From positions 481,769,900-481,833,899 of the forward strand of contig NC_081406.1 in assembly GCF_030272615.1 (NCBI RefSeq): a DNA stretch of 64,000 bases, written 5' to 3'. The stretch comes from Cryptomeria japonica (lineage: Eukaryota; Streptophyta; Pinopsida; Cupressales; Cupressaceae). Below are positions 50,410 to 61,305 of this stretch, one piece after another. The position numbers and the translations under genes were made by a program. The stretch's first letter is position 1. Every line of letters begins with the position of its first letter. The notes beneath the pieces are model-generated. The model saw only the letters and a program-made list of their open reading frames with translations. It made no database searches and was not told the DNA's origin.

Positions 50410-50860
50410 AATAACCAGATACGGAAACTAGGGTTTCTGCAAATGAAAAATACCTCGAGACACTGCCGGGAGATGAAATTGCTTGCACAAATTGCCTTGA
50501 ACTCTGAATCACTCTGGACATTGCTCATCTAAATGCTCGATCGCTATGTGAGAAAAATAACTTTACTTTTCCCTTTTATCACCGTTAACCCTAATTTTCA
50601 CTATCATAAATGCTGCTAGGAAGCATTACTGGTTCACATAGTGTGCAAGTAGGTTCCAGTAAAATTTCTTGAGTACCTATTCGCAATTATAATTCTCTGA
50701 CTATAGATCCAATCTGGGGTATTCGCATGATCTTCAATGATTTGCCTTCCCCTAAGGAAAAGTGTCTTAGTTACCAGTTGTATCTGCTACCGGTGTAGGA
50801 CCTGATGACTCTACTGGTTGATCTTCTGGTTGTGTATTTGATATTCTTACCCATATTTCC

Positions 50861-51886
50861 TCATGCTATTGTCTGATGTCTTCCACTTTTTCCTTTCCCT
50901 TCCCTTCTCATTTGCATTTGCATTAGTTGCCAGTGGGTTCTTACTTCTGCAATATTTAGCAATATGTCCAACCTTGTTGCATGCATAACAAACAATGTTG
51001 TTCTTCTGAATTGCTTTGTTAAACCCTGGATTTCCTTCATTTCCATTTGATCTTCATTGGTTAGCCATGTGTCCAAATTTTCTACATGCATGACATCCTA
51101 CATTTCCAAGACTGGTGAATGATGTATTGTTCTGATTATTCCTATTTCTGCACTGACTAGCCATATGACCATATTTATTGCAAACAAAGAATGTACCATT
51201 GAATTTGTGAGCATTAGGCTGTCCTATTGGTGATTTTTGGTTCCAGTTGTTGGTATGATTATGCTTCTATCCAGATGATTGATTTTGTTGTGCAGTGCCA
51301 GAGATTTCTCCTTCTTCATAACCAAAACCTCTCCTGTCATTAGCATCTCTCTGATTCTTCAACGGATCATCAAGTTTAGAAGAGTTATCCTTGAACTTGT
51401 CCTTGTACTCATTTTCAATAACCAGGTCATATCTCATGATTATAATCTATCTCTCAAGTTCTGGTTCATTGTTCCAAGACTGGGTCAACTCAAGTTTAAG
51501 CATATCTTTCTCATGTGTCAGTCTGTTACATTCATCAGATCTATCCTTCAATGCTTGAGCTAGGTTTTCTTCATTTTTCTTTCTATCCTCAACCTCCTTG
51601 CACATTCTCATGGTTAGGGCTTGCATCTCATCTTTAATATAGTGTTCTCCTAAGTGAGTTTCTGACATTGATCCTTCATGACATCTTCCTCATCACTGTT
51701 CTAATTTTGCAATTGATCACAAAGTTCCCTTCTCTTAGCCTTAACAATTGAAAGCTTTCCTTGCAATGAAATAATGTGTTCTCTGGATTTCTTTAGTTCA
51801 TTTTTCAATTTACTGCTCTCCATCTGCTCATTATCAAGATCCTCAAGAGCAAGTCAAAGTTGCTGTTGCAGACTAGTTTCCATTGA
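50861..51886 (-). pseudogene. ORF1 of the LARD-like element: coiled coil plus three CCHC knuckles
   Basis: Soon after the PBS the minus strand reads METSLQQQL and then long heptad-like helices (SSKLKNELKKSREHIISLQG, MCKEVEDRKKNEENLAQALK, CNRLTHEKDMLKLELTQSW). Three zinc-knuckle units follow: FFVCNKYGHMASQC (first Cys is Phe), CHACRKFGHMANQ then a stop where Cys belongs, and an intact CYACNKVGHIAKYC near 50990-50950. This resembles the C-terminal part of a copia Gag without its capsid domain. Several frameshifts and stops interrupt it. Confidence 0.65.
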
Positions 51887-51937
51887 TTACAAATTTTGGA
51901 TCTTCTTCAAGTGGTTAAATTTTTTCCAAGGAACCAA

Positions 51938-51949
51938 GCTTTGATACCA
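51938..51949 (-). other. Primer-binding site of the LARD-like element
   Basis: Minus-strand TGGTATCAAAGC, one base from the initiator-Met type, two bases after the LTR end. Confidence 0.85.
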
Positions 51950-51951
51950 AT

Positions 51952-52907
51952 TTTTGGAATCCAAGAACATTGGGAGGGGGGGGGGTGTGAATTAGTGTTC
52001 TACCGGTAATGACACTTTTGAACTTATTGATTATTAACCTATTAACAGTAAATAAAATTAAAGTGCATACACCAAATAACACATAAAGAGGAAATACCAT
52101 AGCACCAATATTCATACATGGAAAATCCCGCAAAGGGAAAAACCATGGTGGGGTTGACCCACAATATCCATATACTTGATCAAGGTATACAATTATTACG
52201 TGTAGAGGGTTGCATGTGCAATCAGGCCAACCGCCTAGAGATCATTGCTCAAACATATAATGGGAAGTCTCACTGACTTATTAAACATTACAAAGTAATC
52301 ACAAAGTAGAATGAACTTATAAGATGCATGTGACCATGCTGGATAAGTTCTGGTTCATGCTTTGATAACCCTCACTTTGTAACAGTTTGTTGATGCTCTG
52401 TTCTGCCCTGTTTTGCTACCGGTTATGGTGTGCAAGTGAAACTGCACACAAATGCTTCTAATTGCTGACCAAAATACATATCGATAATCACTGAATAATT
52501 CACAATAAAAAATTTGTATTCCACACCTTCAATCTATCACTGAAAGGATCTCCTTAAATAACCTTCTATCTTCCATCATGTCGACTTCAATGAAACATAT
52601 AAACCTGTTGGATGCTGAATCATAATGAATCTAAAACATAATCCCAATGATCATGTCAGTCTTCACACATTACCATAAAATCCATGAAATAAATGATCAG
52701 GGCTTTAAGATCTCCTAGTCGGGTCCTATCTATTACCGGGTTCCAAATGCACATTATCGGGATCGAGACTTAGCTAGTTGTGAAGCAAAGTGAATGCCAA
52801 TTGATGCTGGATAACCCAAACATTCTCCAATCACCTAAAGAAGAGTTTCCATCAATGACAACCCTAAAATCTATTAACCCTTACCGGATGAGTGTCAATT
52901 GCCAACA
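51952..52907 (-). mobile_element. 5' LTR of the LARD-like element, 956 bp
   Basis: The minus strand begins TGTTGGCAATTGACACTC at 52907 and ends CCAAAA at 51952, where the 3' LTR has CCAATA. The original CCAACA would be the inverse of TGTTGG. Confidence 0.88.
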
Positions 52908-52912
52908 AAAAC
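52908..52912 (+). repeat. Target-site duplication AAAAC, right copy
   Basis: Exact match to 35541-35545. Confidence 0.85.
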
Positions 52913-53258
52913 ATGTGATCCATTTCTCACTTGACCTACACCAACCGGTCTATATAAAAACTCAATATCGCCACCATATTGCCAATGTGGGATAAATGGT
53001 TAAAACCATTACAAGCATAGGTCTATCCATTTAAGCTTTCTTTGTCAATTCTACCAACCTGATTGAGGTAAACACTTCATTCAACTCTCCCTATGAATGC
53101 ATACATTTGCAATACTGAAGTAATTCATCCTTATGACATCACAAGTGCTTTTCTTTTTATTGGAACCTACTTGTTCTGACCTATGTGCTCAATGCCTTTT
53201 CATCTCTATGACACTCAATTTTCTCAAAGTTGACATCAATGACAATCCAATTCCAACA
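52913..53258 (-). mobile_element. Copia-2 3' LTR, proximal part
   Basis: The minus strand starts TGTTGGAATTGGATTG at 53258, right after a polypurine tract, and runs to the AAAAC duplication. The rest continues at 35545-33871 beyond the inserted element. Confidence 0.72.
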
Positions 53259-53273
53259 ATCTTCCCCTTTGGC
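53259..53273 (-). other. Polypurine tract of copia-2
   Basis: Minus-strand GCCAAAGGGGAAGAT immediately before the TGTTGG LTR start. Confidence 0.8.
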
Positions 53274-54515
53274 ATTGATGTCAACCACACTCATCTTCTC
53301 TTCCCTTCTGACAACAATGGCAAAGGATAACAAATCTGCACTCACAAGCTACCTTGCTCCCCCTTTTTCCATGTACCAATCTCTCTACTCTTCTTTCCAA
53401 GCAACCATCTCCCCTTTGAGAACTATAATATCTAAACACCATCTTCTGTGGAGATCAACAAGTTCAGGGATGTATGCTAAAAACAATAAGCTCCCCCTAA
53501 ACCAAAAACCTCTATATGCATTTAAGTGCTAAAAGAGGAAGGGACAACTCCAAACCTTAGTCTTGGGTATTCAAAATTTTTCTTAGGTAGTGGATTTGTG
53601 AAGATAACTACTACTTATTCACCACAATTCACATATTCAAGGTTAACTTTCTTTTCAGCCACTTTTTCCCTCAAGAAATGATATTTAATGGATATGTGCT
53701 TAGTTCTTGAGTGCATGACATGGTTCTTTGAGATATTAATTGCACTAGATTTATCCCACATAATAGAAATGGGGTCTGAGTATTCTACCTGAATATCCTT
53801 GATTTTTTATTTCATCCATAGAACCTATGTGCAACATGAAACAACTGCTATGTACTCAGCCTCAATAGTAGATAAAGATATGGATTCATACTTCTTATTA
53901 TTCCATGAAACTAATCTTCCATCAAGGAAGGAATCTCCACCATTGGTTCTCTTCCCATCATCAACACAACCTACCCAATCCATATTTGTGAAGTGTTGTA
54001 AGGTAAAGTCATTACTCTTAGGATACTACAAACCACAGTCCAGAGTGCCTTGTAGATACCTAAATATTCTTCTAACTGCATTGACATGAAATTTTCTTGG
54101 AGTATATTAAAATCAAGTTACCATGCATAAAACTTGTACAATGTCTATCCTAAAGGTAGTTAGATACAGTAAGCTTCCAATCATTGATCTATACATGGTT
54201 TGATCAACTTCAGGTGACTCATAAAATTTTCTCAACTTGCATCCAATCACCATGGGAGTACTAACATGCTTACAATCATCCATTTGAAACGTCTTTAACA
54301 TATCCCTTGCATACTTCGTTTGTGAAATAAATGTGCCTTTACTAGGAAATTTTCAAACCAAGGAAGTAGGATAACTCTCCTAAAATTGAGATTTCAAACT
54401 CTAATTACATTTGATCAACAAAGTCTTTACACAAACTATCTTTGTTCCCAACAAAGATAATATCATCTACTTAAACAATAACTATATTCATGAGATTACT
54501 GTTGACCTTTTTCAG
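53274..54515 (-). pseudogene. pol: Copia-2 reverse transcriptase end and RNase H
   Basis: The minus strand gives an RT catalytic VDDIIFVGNK (54465-54436), then MLKTFQMDDCKHVSTPMVIG, YRSMIGSLLYL, and RNase H with GRLVSW, LSTIEAEYIAV, SSAINISKN and KHISIKYHFLRE in shifting frames down to about 53560, before the 3' untranslated part and polypurine tract. It is a different family from copia-1. The upstream gag, protease and integrase are missing because the element is cut near 54515. Confidence 0.82.
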
Positions 54516-54560
54516 TCAACTTAGCTGCAGATATAATCTGAGAAATTCAAGGCTTTCTTG

Positions 54561-54638
54561 CATAACCTGCATGTTATGTGCACCTACATAACCTATATGT
54601 TATGTGCACCTGCATAACTTGCATGTTATGTCCCTATT
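54561..54638 (+). repeat. Three 26-bp tandem units, each an inverted repeat
   Basis: Units start at 54561, 54587 and 54613. Each has CATAAC, six bases, GTTATG, so it can fold on itself. The third unit diverges at its end. Confidence 0.85.
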
Positions 54639-55660
54639 GCTGGCGTGTCGATATCTACATTTTTTCCCACTGGCTGGTGATAGTTTTCTGTTAGCTCTCT
54701 TTGCATTGCTTTGCAGGCAACAGATGTGGTGGGCCCCAAGTGGCTAGGGCCTTTTTAGACTAACTTTCTATGCTAGTGAATGCTTTTTGGGTCTTTCCAA
54801 AAAGTGACATCTTGATGAAATGCAGGAGGCAGTTTGACCGGAAGACAAAGGTGATAAGGCAACAATGGTGCGGGAGAGCAGGGATAGAGACTCGGTCTCT
54901 CCTCATCACACCGCGAAGGAAAATCACAACACAAGGTGACCCTGTGGGGTAAAAAATCAAGGAAAATTGGATAGTTATCCCGCATGCCATTTCAAGGTGC
55001 CAAGGGGGCCTTGTGGGATAAGAACAACAAAGAGGGAGTGTTGCGGGGTAGTCAACAATGGTAGGTGGATAGCTCCTCCGCTATCCCACAAGGTAAATTA
55101 AAGGGTCAGGTGATGTGCGTAGGATAAGAGATGAGTAAGGCGGATGGTTATCTCACCATCCTACACTAGTCAGAATACAAGGGGTGATTCTCACAAGACC
55201 AAAGCATAGGAGAAAATGAAATCTTCCTCGCTATCTCGCGAAGAATTTTGTGAAGGCAATGAAGCCGCATGGGGTAAGAAAGATATAGGACAAGATGTTC
55301 CCCATCATCCCACATGGTAAGTGGACCTGGAAACCATCATATCTTCATAAGGGCTTGATCAAACAACTACGACTTATTCTCCAGTTGGGATCTTTTGGGT
55401 GCATATGTGACGAGATCTCGCATGTCCATTTGCATGCAAGATCTCTCAATCAAACGGATGACATTCAAATATAGAGGCCATTGAAATTCGAATGCTCTCT
55501 ATCAAGGGTGGTTGTCGACCTAGTAGTCGAGATATGTTTTGTGCTCAGTCGAGTCCCAATCTTTGATATGTTTTTCTTCCAACCATTGAATATTTTCACC
55601 ATTACTCTAGAAGTGACCCTGCAGGTCAAATTTAGATGCAACTTATGCCTCTTCAAGGCA

Positions 55661-55668
55661 TTATAAAG
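55661..55668 (+). promoter_or_regulatory. Candidate TATA box of the gypsy-T2 LTR
   Basis: TTATAAAG about 1 kb before the LTR end, upstream of the telobox-like palindrome. Confidence 0.4.
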
Positions 55669-56669
55669 ACTTTTGGGTATGACAAAGATTTCTCAGATAC
55701 CATTCCATGCAAATTTCTCCAAATTTTCATGAGATGATTGTCCCTCCCACACCTCTACAGCCAATTTCAGATGAAATCCATTCTCATTCATTGTGTATCA
55801 AAGACTTTTTTGCTCGGGAGTGTACTCGACCATGCTTATGTGTAGGGGTTGCTTGATCTGTTGAGTAGTTTTGTTTCCTCCTAGATGATTAGACACTCAT
55901 AAAGGATATTTTGCATGCTAAAGATCAGATTAGATTGGTCGATTGAATATTCTTCTCTCCTCTGCCTCTTGTAACCTAACCCTAGTTAGGGTTAGGGTTT
56001 CTTTCTTGAGATCGATCCGAGTTATGCCTGAACTATAAAGGTAATTTCTATAATATTTTTCTAGGGATCATTTTTCTTTCTCTAGTAGAAAAATTATGTT
56101 TTTCTCACCGACTTTAAATTTTGCCTTGCCTTCATATCAATAGATTTTCTTATCTTACTTCTCTTTAGTTATTTCAATTTGTGTAATATTTCTACCTTAT
56201 TGTTTGAATGCATCCTACTTATTTCTTTGAGATGTTGGTGATTGTGTTAAACCCTCTTCAGGTGTTATCTGTGAACTATCTTGGTTCCTCTTTCCATCTT
56301 ACAAGAATTCTAATCTCCACTCACACTTGGATGATCAATTAGGATAGAAGTTTGTGTATATCTTGGGTAGCTATATTGATGTTTTGTGCAACTATATGCA
56401 GGGAGATCAATCTTTCAATCTAGATGTGAACCTCATTTCCCTTCTTTCAAGCATCCCCTCTTTCTCCCTTTTCCCTGTAAGACTAGTAGAATAGTTATTT
56501 CAGTGTTGGGTTAGTCCAACACTTGCACTCAAATTGGAAAGGAAGCCAACCTTCTTTGGAGACTCAAGCTCACTTTGTAAGTCCCACACTTGGAGGTTGA
56601 TTCAATGTTTCACAAGGTTGATGACTAGGATTGCTCATCAAGTGGGTGAACTTTTGTGACAATAGTTTT

Positions 56670-56688
56670 TGGCACACCCATTGGGACA
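56670..56688 (+). other. gypsy-T2 primer-binding site
   Basis: TGGCACACCCATTGGGACA after ATAGTTTT. It has the position and pattern of the TGGCGCCCACCGTGGGGC site of Tat elements, with transitions. Confidence 0.7.
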
Positions 56689-56948
56689 CATTCAAATATT
56701 AACTCTAAGGATTCAGTGCTACTCTTAGCATCCTTTCCTTTGTAGGCAATAAATTTAAGCACTTGGTGACTATGAAGGACAATTTCAGACTTTCGGTGTT
56801 GACCAGTAGAATCTTTTATACCAAGAAGACAAACTAGGTCATTTTCAAGAGGTATTTTTTAATTTATTTAGCTTCCTTATTCAAGTTATAGGAGAACTAG
56901 AGGTAGGCATTATTTTTCACCTACAAGGGGAACCCAAGAAGAAGCATA

Positions 56949-57536
56949 AGTTGGAAACCAATAACACTGAGAGCGCGGGGGGCAGGGGGGGTGGGGTGAA
57001 TCAGTGTTATACCAGAATAGTAGATTTTAGCCTTAAATAAAGCATTCATGCACCAACCGGTATAACAGAATTGAAAGAAGTAATGCAACCAATAAGACAA
57101 ACACATAAATGAGAACCATAACACACAAATTTATATGTGGAAAACCTTAATGAGGAAAAACCACGATGGGATTTGTGACCCACAATATCAATCCACTAGC
57201 CATATGAAGAGATATTACAATATATGATGGGCCTGCACTTGCAGGAAGGCTTACAACCTAGATCACACTACTCAATCACAATAGGAGCCTCATTGAATAC
57301 ATAATATACTAGACAACAATCCAGAGAATAGTGAATTGCTAGGATAGCATCTTTACTATACCATGTTGGCCTGCTTTGCTGGTGACCAAAGAAATCTTTT
57401 TGACCTACCGATGCTGGTGCCGGTGTAGAATCTATGAAGTGCCTGCCGGTACACCATATGAAGCCGGAACCCAAAATCATGTTGCCATCAATGACAACAT
57501 AATGAAACCTAACCAATAAAGTGTCAATTGCCAACA
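56949..57536 (-). mobile_element. Solo LTR, about 588 bp, related to the LARD-like element's LTR
   Basis: The minus strand begins TGTTGGCAATTGACAC at 57536, the same start as the LTR at 52907. It has GTGGAAAACC...GGAAAAACCACGATGGG near 57137 and a G-rich block before GTGGGGTGAATCA near 56990. The left end is less sure (AGTTGG for TGTTGG). Flanks GCATA and ACATC match only at CAT. It separates the gypsy-T2 leader from gag. Confidence 0.75.
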
Positions 57537-58700
57537 ACATCCACACCCCTAAGGTCTCAATATACCCCTCCTATTATCAGACCTTCTCAACCTAAAGGCC
57601 CTGCCATCCATATCAACACAACCATATTTGCTATGGTAGTGCTAAGAGAACACACCTTTGTCACCTTTAATAGTGGCAGCCACTTAGTCCTAGCCCAAAA
57701 GGATAACATTGTAGTAGCAGCCTTGAAGGATCTACCATTTTTTACTAGAGAGACCTATGTCATCCTTGAAGAACACATCCAAGATGTGTCAAGTATTTGC
57801 ACCATATTTGATGTGACAAAGGATAATGTAGTATTAAGGCTCCTAGCCTCTTCATTGAAGGGAAAGGCCCTATAATGGTATAGGGTTTTGGCCTCTGTCT
57901 CAATCCATAATTGGGATGAACTAGGGGAAAGGTTATGCAAACATTTTGAAGACAAAAGTGACCATCTATCACTTATTAAGAAACTGACTTCAATCAAAAG
58001 AGCACCCCATGACTTCATGGGTGATTTTAATTATAGATTTTAAAAGACATGGGATAGAATCCCATCACTGGTAAATTCTTCATCAAATCATGCCTTTTTA
58101 TACTTTCTTAGGGCTTTGAACAGTGATATTGCAACTATGATTCAATCTATAGGAGGAGGTAACCTTCTAGGGGCATATGATACTACCATAAGGGCAGAAC
58201 ATTGTTTAATACAAGCTAAGAAGTTGTCCCCTTGGCATCCAATTCCCTTGTTCCTAGAGGCTCCTATCCAACAACCTATTTTAACACCAATACCAATTGA
58301 ATCAACAAGACATCTACTCACACTTGCACCTGCCCCACCACCTTCAGTGTTTCAAGAACTTAAAAATTTGGTGTAGGGACTTAGCAATGAGCTAGTTACC
58401 ATGAAGAGGCAATAATTTTAAAGCAATAAGCCCTACCAACAACAAAATCAGAATTACCAGCATCAGAGATCCAATTTTCAAGGTCAGAACCAATGGAGTA
58501 ATGCTAAGCCCTTGAATAGCTTAAATCCCTCAGCTGCAAACACCTCAAAAGATCTAGTGCCAATTCAGAACAATCTTACTAAAAAACAAGGTTGGTGTAC
58601 TCCATGCAATCAACCACAGAATCAGGTCGCTTGTCAGATGGTGGGTTTTCTCAAGCCTTAGTGGCACAAAATGAGCCAACAACATTAGAGGAACAATAAT
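57537..58700 (+). pseudogene. gag: gypsy-T2 Gag
   Basis: The frame continues through several TAG/TAA codons. It holds a Pro-rich start (STPLRSQYTPPIIRPSQPKG), a capsid region with LRLLASSLKGKAL, stop, WYRVLASVSIHNWDELGERL and CKHFEDKSDHLSLIKKLTSI, a helical part (TIRAEHCLIQAKKL) and a Gln/Asn-rich tail ending WCTPCNQPQNQVACQM, a degenerate zinc motif. WY after a stop replacing Gln is typical of ALxWY in plant Tat Gag. The true start lies left of the solo LTR or near 57530. Confidence 0.75.
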
Positions 58701-59219
58701 TTGCTGATTGATCTATTCATCCACAAAGAGATACAACTTTTATGAATTGACATGAGGCTGATTTCAGTGGAATAAATCAGACAAGTGGGGACAATGTGGC
58801 TAGAAATACAAGATGAAAAAAGAGGGCCATAGACCCTAGTGCTTCTTCTACCACAATAACTCAAACTCCATAGGCCACCATGAACGCTCCAATGCCAAAG
58901 ACCCCTGATAAGGTGGCTGCTCCGAATATAGAGCAATATTTGACTCAAAAGGTCACACAAGGAGAGAAACCAAAGGTTCTTGTAATATCAAAGCTTGATA
59001 TGTTTGCTACAAAGGCTTCTAATAAGATTAAAATTCCTTTCAATATAGTATAATAGATGAAAAGGGCTAGCTTCAATGTTTCTATGTGGGATGCACTCTG
59101 TATTCCATCTTAGAGAGATCTACTCCAAGAGGCCCTAAAAGATATCAATGTTGCAGAGGTTCCAAGAAAAGGTAACAACTCATCCACTCCTACAATCTTG
59201 GTACAACCTTTGGAAGTAG
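58701..59219 (+). pseudogene. gypsy-T2 Gag-protease linker
   Basis: Low-motif region with many stops in all frames. Readable parts such as VLVISKLDMFATKASNKIKI near 58975 and WDALCIPSXRDLLQEALKDI near 59090 suggest the spacer before protease. No domain is recognised. Confidence 0.4.
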
Positions 59220-59657
59220 AAAATTAAAAGAAAATCAGTAAGCCTCCCCCATTTTATGTGTCATTAATCATAGGAGATAAGATTGTTCATAATTGCTGAC
59301 CGTATAGGTATCAAATATGAGCATATAACAAGGGGAGTGGTACAACTTGATGGGACACCAGTTCAAACTATAGGATTCATTAAAGATTTAAATCTAACCT
59401 TGCATGCCTAATCGGGTTGTAGTGTACTGCAAGACATCTCAATGATTGAGATCCCTACCCATTTTGCCATTTGTCTATCTAGGGATTTCACTACTAAGAT
59501 AGGTGGCTACCTATCTTCTGATTGGTCTCACATATTGTTTAGGACAAGATATGGCACCAAAGTAACCATTAGGGATGAGCCTATAGACAATGATCATATA
59601 GAGCCCTATACCCTAAGTCCTATTAACATGAATTGTACTCTCCATGAAGAAAAATAA
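59220..59657 (+). pseudogene. gypsy-T2 protease-like region without the active-site loop
   Basis: PPPFYVSLIIGDKIVHN leads directly into DRIGIKYEHITRGVVQLDGT, PVQTIGFIKDLNLTLHA, SMIEIPTHFAICLSRDFTTK and GYLSSDWSHILFRTRYGTKV. Retropepsins carry a D-S/T-G between such strands, but none is present: about fifteen residues appear to be missing at the NCXX/DRIG junction near 59296. The rest is well kept. A protease role is inferred from position and the flanking strands. Confidence 0.6.
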
Positions 59658-59687
59658 GAAGTTTCAATTAGAGAGCCTACAAATTAG

Positions 59688-60250
59688 TTGGAGGAGGTCC
59701 TTGATTGCCTACTTGATGAGTGGGATAATGCATTCCAGTTTAATTCCATAAAGGAGGCTGATGAGATCAAAGACACAGGCCTAGGTACCTATTGCATCCA
59801 TGAGGAGGGTGCCCCTATCCCCAATCTCTCAAAAGAAGATAGTGATATGAAAGGACTATGGGATATGTCCTTTGATGGATCAAGGAACAAGAATGGTGCA
59901 TGGGCCAGTGTGCTTCCTATTTATCCAAGAGAGGAGAAATATTACTTTTCTTTCAAACTTCACTTCTACTGCACTAATAATGTAGTTGAGTATGAAGCTT
60001 TGATTTTGGGTCTCCAAATGGCACAAACAAGATAGATCAAATCCTTAAGGGTACATGGAGATAGTGAGTTAGTTGTAAATCAAATTAGAGATTAGAGAAC
60101 CACCAAGAACAACCTTCTCAAGTCCTACAAACATAGAGCCTGACACCTAATTGAAGGTTTTGAGGCCTTCAATATTTCTAGTGTGCCTAGAAATTAGAAT
60201 AAACATGCTGATAGATTAGCAACAATTGGTGCTCATTATGACATTGCATA
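59688..60250 (+). pseudogene. RNase H-like domain upstream of RT, all DEDD residues kept
   Basis: In one frame, with stops at about 60033, 60093, 60141 and 60195, the segment shows LWDMSFDGSRNKNGAWASVL, YCTNNVVEYEALILGLQMAQ, LRVHGDSELVVNQIRD and NKHADRLATIGAHYD. The four catalytic acids are Asp 59874, Glu 59988, Asp 60060 and Asp 60210. This pattern matches the extra archaeal-like RNase H of Tat elements. It lies before RT, while a second, conventional RNase H follows RT at 61560-61793. Confidence 0.78.
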
Positions 60251-60564
60251 TCATGTTGCAGTAGAGAAAGAACAATAGATAAGACTTGTGGTGAGACCTT
60301 TAGTGCCTCATAACAAAGCGAATTGGCAGGTCTTTGACTCCAATTAGCCGATTGTGAGCTTCCTACAAGATGAGGCAAAGCATGTTGTAGGACCAATACA
60401 AAGATTAGATTATGTAGCTGAGTTCAAATATGCTGCCCAATGGATTGATTACCTTGGAGGGGATTTTCAACACTACTGATCAGATAAAAGGGAGATAAAT
60501 GAACTTGGCCATAAAGAAATAAGACTACAAATCATTCCCCATATCTGATGAAAGAGCTCTCAAC
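60251..60564 (+). pseudogene. gypsy-T2 spacer between RNase H-like domain and RT
   Basis: Readable frame zero peptide KANWQVFDSN, a stop, then IVSFLQDEAKHVVG and WIDYLGGDFQHY, interrupted by stops. It has no catalytic motif. A frameshift before 60565 places RT in another frame. Confidence 0.5.
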
Positions 60565-61305
60565 TTGGTAAAGGTATGTTCCCAAATTGATCAAGGTACT
60601 TTTGTTAATCTTTGTCAAGAGTATAATGATATTTTTTCTTTTACATATAAGGATCTAAAAGGGTTTGACCCTAGCTTAGCTCAGCATACCATAGAGATTG
60701 ATCCCAATACTAAGCCAGTTAGACAAAAGAAAAGACCTATAAACTCCAAAATTGAGCCTTTGATGAGAAATGAGCTATCCAAGCTTATTAAATCTAGCAT
60801 TATTTTTCCAATCAAGCATTCTTCATGGGTAGCTAATTTTGTTCTAGTTAGGAAGAAGAATGGGAAAATCAGATTGTGTGTAGACTTCGGGGACCTTAAT
60901 AGAGCCTCCCCCAAAGATCATTATCCTCTCCCTTCTATGGAACAAATTTTAGCCAAAGTTAGTGGCTCAAAAAGATTTTCATTCTTGGATGGATACTCAA
61001 GGTATAATCAGATCCTAGTCCAAGAATTAGACCCATTTAAGACTGCATTTACTACTAAGTCAGACACTTATGCCTATTGTAAAATGCGTTTTGGACTAAC
61101 AAATGCATGTGCAACTTTTCAAAGAGCCATGGATATGGATTTTAAGGGATTATTATCAGAATTTCTAGATGTATATCTTGATGATAGTACTATGTACTCC
61201 AAGCATCAAGCAAACCATTTTACTCATCTTGAGAAAGTACTCAAAAAGTGCAGAGAGTATGGTGTGTCTTTGAACCCCAACAAGTGTGTATTTGCCACTG
61301 ATTAG
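60565..61305 (+). pseudogene. pol: gypsy-T2 reverse transcriptase
   Basis: Open for 246 codons. Blocks in order: FSFTYKDLKGFDPSLAQHTI, KPVRQKKRPINSKIEPLM, IIFPIKHSSWVANFVLVRKK, RLCVDFGDLNRASPKDHYPL, FSFLDGYSRYNQILVQ, RFGLTNACATFQRAMD and the catalytic YLDD at 61174-61185. Strong match to plant Tat RT. The frame ends at TAG 61303, followed by the thumb (GKILGHIVFKDGLAIEPK). Confidence 0.92.

Larger units (their letters stand above)
35546..52907 (-). mobile_element. Minus-strand LTR element with two non-pol ORFs (LARD-like), hosting a nested copia
   Basis: Two LTRs of the same family (51952-52907 and 35546-36464) are flanked by a perfect AAAAC duplication. Between them on the minus strand are a PBS, ORF1 (coiled coil and three zinc knuckles), and a long ORF2, then a purine tract. 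No RT, RNase H or integrase was found outside the nested copia (38023-48738). Without the nest the element is about 6.65 kb. It inserted into the LTR of copia-2. It appears non-autonomous, relying on enzymes in trans. Confidence 0.85.
54516..56661 (+). mobile_element. gypsy-T2 5' LTR, left end uncertain
   Basis: It ends TTTTGTGACA at 56661, followed by ATAGTTTT and the primer site. TTATAAAG at 55661-55668 is a plausible TATA box. It contains many copies of a GGGATAA/TTATCCC motif at 54940-55330 and a telomere-like palindrome at 55976-56000. No protein frame is supported in it. Confidence 0.6.

Noticed and set aside
56944-57541. A target-site duplication for the solo LTR at 56949-57536
   Set aside because: The flanks GCATA and ACATC match only at CAT, and the left LTR end is itself mutated, so I do not claim it.
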